Assembly: GCA_964035575.1 (NCBI GenBank)
Contig: OZ037893.1
Span: 558,001 to 622,000, forward strand
Source: Rhynchopus sp. YZ270_cl-10
Lineage: Eukaryota > Euglenozoa > Diplonemea > Diplonemida > Diplonemidae
Direction: 5' to 3'
Length of the DNA stretch: 64,000 nt
The notes beneath the pieces are model-generated. The model searched no databases and had not been told where the DNA came from. It saw only the letters and a program-made list of their open reading frames with translations. The position numbers and the translations under genes were made by a program. Below are positions 56,657 to 64,000 of this stretch, piece after piece (position 1 is the stretch's first letter; each line of letters opens with the position of its first letter).

Positions 56657-59600
56657 TCAAGTGCTCTGGGACGGCCGCGAGTTCCTGCTCCGCTTTAGGC
56701 CCCGCAGACGGTTGTAGAGGGTGTAAGCCTCTTCCACCTCGTCGGAGCTCATCGACGGCTTCTTCGCTTCTTTCCACAGGTAGAGGCAGGTGAGGGCGTC
56801 ATCCACCGACTGCCAATCCCCTCCCGCTGCCAGCGACTGGTGCTGAAGCGTGTTCGGGTAGAACGTGTCCTTCCACGCCTCGGCGGTCGCTGGACACCCC
56901 ATGTTGTTGAATCCTGGGCAGGGCGCCATACCGGCATAGAACGGCACGTTGGTCGGGAGGGCTGTAGGTGCGGGTTGAGAGCCACTCTCCGATTGCGTGT
57001 ACGTGCTGGGGGCCGAAGTGGCGTCAGACATGGGGACTGCGAGTTCTGATTCGTCGATGAGGTCCATAGAGAACTCGCTGCCCTGCGATGCGGCGGGCGG
57101 CTGCTCTCTCGGGTGGACGGAAGAGGGAACTGCCTCAGAGGAAGAAGATACGGGGAGGGCTGAGTGGGTGTTTGAGAAGCCACTCTCCGTACCGGTCTGA
57201 GGTTGTGTTGCCCCGTCCGAACCAGGGTGTGACTGCGCAGAGGCGCCGGGACGGGCAACTGCTTGTGCGACAGGGGGCACCGAGGACGCGACCGGAGTAG
57301 GGAGGGCTGAATGTGTGGTGGAGTAGCCGCTCTCTTGTCCCTGGACGTCTGATGATGCCTGTCTCATGTTGCGTTGCGTCTGTGCCCTCCGCGCCTTTGC
57401 AGTCTCCACTTGGCTGGTCACGCGAGCTTCACGCTGTACCTTCACCAAGTTAATGCTCTTGGGGTCAATCATCTCGTGCGCGCGCGCAATGATCCTCGCC
57501 GCGCATGGCTTGCTGGACACTGGCAGGGCCCGCGGGCAGGTTGAGGGGAGGGAACGACACGGCACACACACCCAAACTGAGCACTCCCGACACTCCCAAT
57601 GACGTTCACGACCGAGGACCGCAGCCGAGCACAGCTCGCATTTCCCGAAATCCGCCCGTGAGTCTTCCAGGGGGCAGTCCAGAAGCCCCTCGCGTGACAC
57701 ACAAGTGAGAGGCGGCAGGCGCGGGGTCGGTTCATGCATGAGGAGGAACTGCGTCAGCTTCTCGGGGATATTGACCGGCGTGAAGTGACCTGCGGTGCGG
57801 CCATCGTGGGCTAGTGCGAGCACCCGACGGTATCCCACTTCGCCTGAGGGGGTGAAGACCGACGGTCGATGGCCACCAATGAACACCACCACCAGGGAAT
57901 GCAGAGCTCGGGCCAGGCCGCTAACCGTCACCATGTCAGCCCAAGTGTCAGGACGCGCACACCCAGCGATGCTCATCTGTCGCGCCCATACTCCGACACT
58001 TGGTTCAGCGCGAGCCGCTAAGTCCTCGTCTTGGACCACCTGTGCAATCGCCGCCTGTCTCAGGGACCCCGCACTCCTCTCGCACTGGTACGCCACGGCA
58101 TCGAAGCAACAGTCGCCCACTGTGTAGCGGAAGTCCGCGGGAACGGAGCACCCGAGGGAGGACAGCTGTAGCGGCAGGGCCGGCGGGGGGTCACATGTCT
58201 CCAGCGCCTTGAATGCTGTTGCAGGGTCTTCGCAGGGAGTGGAGGGTACTTCAAGGGTGGACGGATGGGTGGATTCCTTGCCCGCTTGTCGGCTCAGCCA
58301 TGCCTCCATCGCTGCCGTGGCTTCGTCGACGTCATAAAGGGGATCAGGGGCGACGGGAGCGACAGGTTCCTCTTCAACTTCACAGTCGTTCTCAGACAAG
58401 CGGTACAGATGGTCATCCACGTACGAAGGGAAACGGTCATCGGGAGGGTCTGGCGAGACGTAGTAGCTTTTGTCGAGGGACACTGCTTTCGCTGGCACTG
58501 CTGTGCGCGTGACCGCAAGGCTGAAGCACAGGGCGCCTCTCTTCAGCAATGTGGCGCCCACCTCCCGCTGGACACACACGGCCAGACGTTCGTTCCACTT
58601 GACCGATGCCAGAACTTTATCCCCGTCCGCTCGCTCCGCAGCCATCTTGTTCAGATGGCGCCACAGCGTGTCTGCCTCCGGACCTAGCCCCCCAAGGACC
58701 TCGGCTGCAAAGGCTGTGAAGGAAATATGAGCTTTCCTGCAGGCTTCGCCGTGCTTGCCCCGTTTCGCCGTCTGATGTGTGACCGCGGCGTGTCCCACCG
58801 CCCGGGCCGCCCCTTGGACATGCGACTTGGCGAGGGGATTCGCTACCACGCAGTCCACCGCTCGAGGCTTGCCATCACCGACTCCGATGGAGAAGAAGAT
58901 GTCTGCCGGTTTGGTCCCTCCGAGGACGATGTGCTTAGGCTCCAGGGACGGAGCGAGGCCCGCCTTCGAACCCAGCATGCCCACCAGATCGCGTAGCCGG
59001 TCATGCCTGCGAATCGTGCAACCCCCATGGCTGCAGTTGAGGGCGTGTATCCCGAACTCATCCATGGGCCGACCACATTGTTCGCATAGTGCCTTGTCCC
59101 TGTGTACCGCAAGACCCAGTCTGAGACGGACCACTGCTCGAAACTCTTCCGGGTTGATGACGTTTTCTGGGGTGGGTAATGCGGTAATCCACGCCCCCGC
59201 CAAGGGCAGCTGAAGGGAATTCAGCCGAGCACGGTCCTGGATGTCCCCTGTGTCGCGCAACTCAGACACTTGACGTGTGATGATCGGGGCAGACAGATCA
59301 CGCTGTTTGAGGATTTGCTGGGGCTGTTCCTCTGGGTTCACGCGGGCATCGGCGTCCACAAGCTCATTGTACCGGGTGGCAGTGTGGCTCCACCCTCCAG
59401 CATCCCAACGGTAGTGTTTGTCCAGGTGCTTGCATAAATCGAAGGTGCCACTAGCAGCTCCCATAGCGGCAGCGGTCCAGTGGTCGTATGCACGGCGCAC
59501 CCCCAAGCCCCCTATACGCACGGGGAGGGCAGCTTGCACTCGAGCCGCATCCGGCATCAATGCGTCCGGGTCCGACCCTGGCGAACTCAGAATCTGTGCC

Positions 59601-62167
59601 AGCACCCGGTCCACCTCCTTGTCGTACTTGTCCAGCCACTTGTGATCCCCTTGGTGACGAAGGGCCCGCATGTAGAAGACAGTTTTGCAAAATCCTTCAC
59701 AGTGGCGCAAGAGAGACAGAGCCACCTGAGCATCTCCCAGTTTACCCAGCAGGCGGAGTTTCTTCGAGAATTCAAGCATCGTGCTCTCCATGAACTCGTC
59801 GCAGTACTCGTTAGTGCCGATGGGGGCCCCCAGAAAGCTGAATCCCTCTCGGAGCACCTTCAGGTCCGCCACGGCAAATCCTGCATCCTGGAGGACGGCA
59901 TCAGTGTGGTTCTTCTCACCTCCGAGGGGGATGAGTTCGCATTTGGAGGAATTCACCGATAGCCCCAACTTCAGGCTCTCCGACTTTAGTACTTCAAAGG
60001 CTTTCGCAACTGCCGCAGGCGATCCCATGAGCGTCCCGTCATCCAGGTACCAAACCGACAGATCCACCCCCGGCAGGTCGCGAACCGTTTCCGTCAAGCC
60101 CTTCACCACCAGAGAGAAGAGAAGGGGGCCTAGCGGGTCACCTTGCTGCACACCGGACTGCGATTGCACCACTACTTCACCGTACACCAGGGAGGACGGA
60201 TACACGTAGCACCACTCCACAAAACGGGACAGCTTAGGGAGGTGTGCGCGCGTCTGATTCAGCAAGGTGTTGCGGCACACAGTGTTGAACGCATTGCTGA
60301 AGTCAATCTTCAGCACTACTTTGTCCTGGCCGATGTGACGGAAAGCGAAGTCCCGGACTGTCTCTGTCGCTGCCTCGATGCCACCTTCCACCCCTACCCC
60401 CACCTGCTTACCAGGGAGCAGAATGTCCTTCGCTTGCTTCTTCACATCAGCTGCATACGATTTCGCTGCCAGCCTACGGAGAGTTTCACCCACTGCGATC
60501 GGACGGACATCGTTGGCACCTTTGGGGAGCGCCATCAAACGGGCCCCAGCCAGGAAAGGAGTGACTTCGTCGGGGACTCTGGCTGCGCGGACTGCGTTGA
60601 GCACGTGAGTCAAGGCCGGTAGGATGTTGACGTCACTCTCATTCAGCATCTGCTTGAGGTGGTCCGCACGGAGGCCGGAAGGACCTGCAGCAGTGCCTCG
60701 CGGCATGCGTTTCACCAGTGCCAGCACCTGCGCAGGGGTCAAGTCATCTGGGGTGGCGGGCTTCACCAAAGCCGGGCCTAACTCCACTTTGGATGGGGGC
60801 GGAGGGTGCTTGGCCCGCAGAGCTTGCAGTGTGGCTTCAGAGTCCGGGGCGAGTCCCGACGAAGAGAGACGGGAGAAGGCTGCGGCGGGACGACCCTTCC
60901 GAGCTTCAGCGACGCACGCCCGTTCCAGATCCTCAAATATGGGGGCCTCTTGCTCTGCTCGTCTCCCCGGCACCTGAGCCTGCGCGTCCCGCCACAGTGC
61001 GGATAACTCGCCTTTCTCCCACCGCTCCAAGTCTTCGATGCGCTTCTCTCGCATGCGCTTCTTCTTCGTCTTGCCACTTCGGCGAGTGCGGAGGAGCGTT
61101 TTCCACAGCATGCCGAACCGGTTCCACGCGGACAGGTCCTTAGCGTTGGCTGCGATGTCCAAGAGTGCTATGTTCACCGCCTCCGTCACTGCACGAAGCA
61201 TGTAGTCCGGGATGAACTCCATGACACGGGAGCGGCTTACGGCGATGTCATGCGCAGACGGAAGAAGGCGATCGTCGTCTACTTCCTGCTGGGACCTCTT
61301 TCGGATGGGCGGAACAGCGGATGGTGCGGTCGCCCCCCTGCACGAGAAGCATGTCCCATCCTTGGCCTTTATGGGGAGGACGTCCCCGCACCGCACGCAC
61401 TGCGTGAACTTCAGGCGGCGGAGGTCGGCTGCAGGCAGGATGTCGCCTTGCTGGGCGTGCTCCTGCAAGTGATCCCGCAGCTTGCGGTGCTTAAACTCCG
61501 CGCTCCTGTGGATCTTGGAGCCCGAGCAGTGAGGCAGGGGGCAGTAATAACCCTGCGCTGGGGGGTCGAGGGAGCAAGAGGCGGTGGAATCTGCAGTGAT
61601 CGCTGCCAACGGATGCGCGGCAATGGTGTCGGGGTTGAGCAGGGAGTAGGGAGCCCCTGCTGTGAGCAACTCGATAGCGTCGTTGTCGGCGTACACCGCG
61701 TCGAAGTGATTGCCCACCCGAGTGATGACCCTCGTCCTCGCGACTTCTTTTGTGGACAGCCGCGTTGCCCGGATGCGCACCACAGGGTTCTCACCACACT
61801 GCACCACGAGGATGTTCTCCCGCCACACGTTCGCCGCAAGGTGGATGGCGAAGTGGTCTCCCCAGGCGTCACCTCTGAGCCCTGCGACGTACGCATCCAA
61901 CTGCTTCTGCCCACCCAACATCACTTCACCCTGTGCACGGGTCTCAACGGCTCTGTCGGCAAACAGCTCACGAAGCTCAGTACACTCAGCAGCCGTAGGG
62001 GGCGGCCTGTTCCTGGTCTGAGCCTGGAACAGCGAGACAAAGAGGCAATTGTCCGACTCGGAGTTAGGGACGCGGACTGCGGCTCCTTGGGAAATGGAGC
62101 TCAGGAAAGCGTCAACCCTCTCTCGTTCAGCATCCACCTGGGCATCCTGTTCGTTCCCACCTCTCAT
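56657..62167 (-). CDS. LINE polyprotein: OTU-like, zinc fingers, RT, RLE, second OTU-like, zinc finger
   Basis: Uninterrupted frame; from ATG 62167 it gives about 1836 aa. The open frame extends to 62662 through Arg- and Cys-rich sequence that looks untranslated. Numbering here is for the 2001-residue open frame. OTU-like domain 1: 'ESDNCLF' (Cys206) and 'GNHFDAVY' (His319). C2H2 finger 'CPLPHC' to 'HLQEH' (374-402), then CxxC pairs 422-441. RT: 'GTAAGPSGLRADHL' (656), motif A 'LKIDFSNAF' (784), motif B 'GVQQGDPLGPLLFSL' (837), motif C 'YLDD' (872). Endonuclease: 'CEQC', 'HALNCSHGGC', 'RRHDRLRDL', then 'KPADIFF' and 'AVDCVVANP' (1193-1276). OTU-like domain 2: 'VGDCCFDAV' (Cys1518 or 1519) and 'AGHFTPV' (His1626). 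Last, a treble-clef type finger 'CELCSAAVL' to 'CVPCR' (1675-1702), then a Ser/Pro-rich tail with repeated 'THSALP'. Having both OTU-like domains is unusual. Confidence 0.88.
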   Translation of the reverse strand: MRGGNEQDAQVDAERERVDAFLSSISQGAAVRVPNSESDNCLFVSLFQAQTRNRPPPTAAECTELRELFADRAVETRAQGEVMLGGQKQLDAYVAGLRGDAWGDHFAIHLAANVWRENILVVQCGENPVVRIRATRLSTKEVARTRVITRVGNHFDAVYADNDAIELLTAGAPYSLLNPDTIAAHPLAAITADSTASCSLDPPAQGYYCPLPHCSGSKIHRSAEFKHRKLRDHLQEHAQQGDILPAADLRRLKFTQCVRCGDVLPIKAKDGTCFSCRGATAPSAVPPIRKRSQQEVDDDRLLPSAHDIAVSRSRVMEFIPDYMLRAVTEAVNIALLDIAANAKDLSAWNRFGMLWKTLLRTRRSGKTKKKRMREKRIEDLERWEKGELSALWRDAQAQVPGRRAEQEAPIFEDLERACVAEARKGRPAAAFSRLSSSGLAPDSEATLQALRAKHPPPPSKVELGPALVKPATPDDLTPAQVLALVKRMPRGTAAGPSGLRADHLKQMLNESDVNILPALTHVLNAVRAARVPDEVTPFLAGARLMALPKGANDVRPIAVGETLRRLAAKSYAADVKKQAKDILLPGKQVGVGVEGGIEAATETVRDFAFRHIGQDKVVLKIDFSNAFNTVCRNTLLNQTRAHLPKLSRFVEWCYVYPSSLVYGEVVVQSQSGVQQGDPLGPLLFSLVVKGLTETVRDLPGVDLSVWYLDDGTLMGSPAAVAKAFEVLKSESLKLGLSVNSSKCELIPLGGEKNHTDAVLQDAGFAVADLKVLREGFSFLGAPIGTNEYCDEFMESTMLEFSKKLRLLGKLGDAQVALSLLRHCEGFCKTVFYMRALRHQGDHKWLDKYDKEVDRVLAQILSSPGSDPDALMPDAARVQAALPVRIGGLGVRRAYDHWTAAAMGAASGTFDLCKHLDKHYRWDAGGWSHTATRYNELVDADARVNPEEQPQQILKQRDLSAPIITRQVSELRDTGDIQDRARLNSLQLPLAGAWITALPTPENVINPEEFRAVVRLRLGLAVHRDKALCEQCGRPMDEFGIHALNCSHGGCTIRRHDRLRDLVGMLGSKAGLAPSLEPKHIVLGGTKPADIFFSIGVGDGKPRAVDCVVANPLAKSHVQGAARAVGHAAVTHQTAKRGKHGEACRKAHISFTAFAAEVLGGLGPEADTLWRHLNKMAAERADGDKVLASVKWNERLAVCVQREVGATLLKRGALCFSLAVTRTAVPAKAVSLDKSYYVSPDPPDDRFPSYVDDHLYRLSENDCEVEEEPVAPVAPDPLYDVDEATAAMEAWLSRQAGKESTHPSTLEVPSTPCEDPATAFKALETCDPPPALPLQLSSLGCSVPADFRYTVGDCCFDAVAYQCERSAGSLRQAAIAQVVQDEDLAARAEPSVGVWARQMSIAGCARPDTWADMVTVSGLARALHSLVVVFIGGHRPSVFTPSGEVGYRRVLALAHDGRTAGHFTPVNIPEKLTQFLLMHEPTPRLPPLTCVSREGLLDCPLEDSRADFGKCELCSAAVLGRERHWECRECSVWVCVPCRSLPSTCPRALPVSSKPCAARIIARAHEMIDPKSINLVKVQREARVTSQVETAKARRAQTQRNMRQASSDVQGQESGYSTTHSALPTPVASSVPPVAQAVARPGASAQSHPGSDGATQPQTGTESGFSNTHSALPVSSSSEAVPSSVHPREQPPAASQGSEFSMDLIDESELAVPMSDATSAPSTYTQSESGSQPAPTALPTNVPFYAGMAPCPGFNNMGCPATAEAWKDTFYPNTLQHQSLAAGGDWQSVDDALTCLYLWKEAKKPSMSSDEVEEAYTLYNRLRGLKRSRNSRPSQST

Positions 62168-62662
62168 GGCACCTGGGCCCGCCCAGACGTGACGGCACCG
62201 CCCTACTCTGTCTCTGCCAACATGACGCATGCGGAACAGCGCTCTGCTGCGGCGACGGGAGCCTGCCAGTGGAGGGTTGTCTTGCGGGCAATGCCCCCAC
62301 GCGACGCAACGACGGACCCCAGACAGGGAGCACCGACACATCAGACGGAGACCCTGACACCAGGGGTTCCGAGCAATCCATCTGCGGCGACGGCGACGGC
62401 GACGTCGGCAGGGCTCCTTCCACGAGAGGGTGTCGGCAAGGAGGGCACGGAGCAACGCCGCGACGTGGCAGACCATCAAGGCCCACACAACACCAGGCCC
62501 TACGACCCCACACCCACTGACGGAACCAGGAACATCCCGCGCCCCCCAGCTCCCAACCTGACCAACCGACGCCTCCGCACCTCGCCTTCGCACACACACG
62601 CGCCTGAAGATGTTGCTGCTGTAGCCGTTGCTGCTGCTGTTGTTGCTGTTGTTGCTGTTCAC

Positions 62663-64000
62663 TTGTCCCCTTTGCCCTCCTCCCCTGAAGAAGAAGTGGG
62701 GAGGCGCAGGTCAGGCTGAGGACCTTTCCGCTGCTAGCCGTCCTACACCCTTTTTACACATACCTGGGGTGTTTCCGACCAGCAGCCCCTCGGTCTCCTG
62801 GTTGTGTCCTTTTCAGACACGCCCTTCCACCGAGAGCACAGCTCACTACCACCCGATGGCTTCTTCCGTATCACAGAAACTTCCGAAGTCCGCGGGGTGT
62901 GTAACTCACTGTGGCCCGACTGTACATTGAGCCCTCTGCTTGAGAGGACCGGCTGGTGACCCAGTCTGTAGCGATCCCATGCGTCCCAGTTTGTGGTTTC
63001 ACGCACTGGTGGGACACAGCCAGCTCGCGCTGACCACTCCAGTCGCCCGGAGGTGGAACCGACGGTCTGAACCGCATGAATCTGCCGACCCAATGCGATC
63101 TTTGACCGTTAGCCAGCCGATTACTCGACCTGACCTCTGCTCGGCAAGTTGGTCACGCCTGTCTGCAGGGGAGTGACTCCCCACAAGTATGCATCCGACA
63201 CAACTCCCTAACAGATTCACCAGCCTAGCCTGTTCACATCCCAACCGTCGCGGTTATGTCACCACTCACTAGTGTCGGAGTCTGTTACATGTGAGCCACA
63301 ACATCGAACGAGTGCTGCTCACAAAGGCACCACCGCAGCAAATAGCGGTGCAGTTGCTTGCAGTCGTCGAGTGTGCTCACCATGTGGGTAGTCCCTGACT
63401 ACACCGGCCTCTCTCTCCCTAGAGGCCGTTGCAACGGTCACCCAGACTCCAACGCGGACAGGAGTGGCTACAGAAGTCTTTGATGGGGGCTTTTACATGG
63501 GAGGCACACCCTGACCTGGACGGACCAGTTCTGTGGCTGTGGATCACCCCTGTGGATTCAAACAGTGGACGCACCCGGTGCGTCACTGCAGACACCCAGC
63601 CAAGGTCCAGGGAGGACGACATCTCCTGAGCGTACCGACAGCATCCGTGAAGTCCCGAAGGCCAACGCAGCCGCTGCAGACGTTCGGAAGAAGCGCCTCA
63701 CCCATCGTAGATAGCCCTGACAGCAGCCACAAGCGTGCAGTAAGAACCACACAATGCAGATACAGCAGTCACCCAGTGAGATGGTCCAGGTCCCCGTCAG
63801 CAAGCCGCCATTGGCAACTACCAAACACCAACCTCTCAGCCACCCCTGTGTGTCCTTTGCTAGTGTGTGTTGACATACCTGGAATTCCGGATGCTAGGTG
63901 AGGACTGTCGTCCCCGTACCACGCACCACCCACTGTCTCCGTGGAGCAGCCCGGGTGATGCGCCGACTAGGAGGTTACACGCCAGACGTTGTCTCGTCTG
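62663..64000. other. GC-rich sequence upstream of the LINE frame
   Basis: No frame with coding character over about 120 codons. Probably the LINE 5' untranslated region, possibly with flanking DNA further right. It starts in a CTG/TTG-rich stretch (62620-62665). No rRNA, tRNA or spliced-leader gene recognised. Confidence 0.45.

Larger units (their letters stand above)
56268..64000 (-). mobile_element. RLE-type LINE (non-LTR retrotransposon), runs off the window
   Basis: Read on the minus strand, the element ends in a poly(A) tail (T run at 56268-56291), preceded by an A-rich 3' untranslated region with a second A tract at about 56330-56355. The long frame lies at 56657-62662. Sequence from 62663 to 64000 keeps the same high GC and has no long frame, so it is probably 5' untranslated region; the 5' end and target duplication are not in view. 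The RT plus restriction-like endonuclease layout belongs with the CRE/R2/NeSL-like early-branching LINEs. Kinetoplastid relatives (SLACS, CZAR, CRE) insert in spliced-leader genes; here the neighbour at the 3' end is module M2. Confidence 0.85.

Noticed and set aside
62663-64000. Spliced-leader or rRNA target upstream of the LINE
   Set aside because: No recognisable spliced-leader, 5S or large rRNA sequence. The LINE's 5' border is not in view, so the target cannot be named.

Overview
This is nuclear DNA of a protist. Five or more genes carry spliceosomal introns with GTATGT-like donors and AG acceptors. Exons are GC-rich, while introns and spacers are full of poly(T)/poly(A) tracts. The best clue to the organism is the ATP synthase beta subunit. 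From memory it reads very close to the kinetoplastid protein, for example around '[20 protein letters not shown]' and '[20 protein letters not shown]'. Every gene I can support is on the minus strand over about 62 kb, as in the one-way gene clusters of Euglenozoa. Kinetoplastids almost lack cis-introns, so a diplonemid (or, less likely, a euglenid) is my best guess. That is inference from one protein plus layout.

Layout, left to right; all genes read right to left. 0.6-4 kb: a NOT2 (CCR4-NOT) gene with a foldback element in its last intron. 4.2-13.6 kb: two RHS/Crinkler-like P-loop proteins, one whole and one broken, between 420-bp direct repeats and holding a 993-bp TIR element. 13.6-17.4 kb: repeats only. 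17.4-19.4 kb: CAMK-like kinase. 20.6-22.9 kb: mitochondrial ATP synthase beta. 23.2-27.2 kb: two RPL5 (uL18) genes in tandem, exons almost identical and introns unrelated. 28.2-29.7 kb: secreted Cys-rich repeat protein. 30.6-33.4 kb: IQ-motif protein. 34.1-36.2 kb: lipid-anchored zinc-ribbon protein. 37.3-40.4 kb: SAM-domain protein with a TIR element beside it. 40.9-41.4 kb: UBA-domain protein. 44.4-44.9 kb: short basic protein. 46.6-48.4 kb: type I membrane protein.

49-56 kb is a repeat-rich accessory region. It has three large arrays and one small one, all built on an exact 122-bp period, plus conserved modules that include a predicted stem-loop, an ankyrin gene remnant and a ubiquitin-specific protease. 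56.3 kb to the window end is a LINE of the restriction-like-endonuclease type. It has one long intact frame with zinc fingers, RT and endonuclease, flanked by two OTU-protease-like domains.

The housekeeping genes (translation, mRNA decay, respiration) are not linked by pathway; the shared strand fits transcription in long one-way units. The most unusual material is the 122-bp arrays with their stem-loop modules, the two-OTU LINE, a short motif found in introns and spacers nearly always in the gene-sense orientation, and a set of roughly 1-kb TIR elements with different ends but shared interiors.
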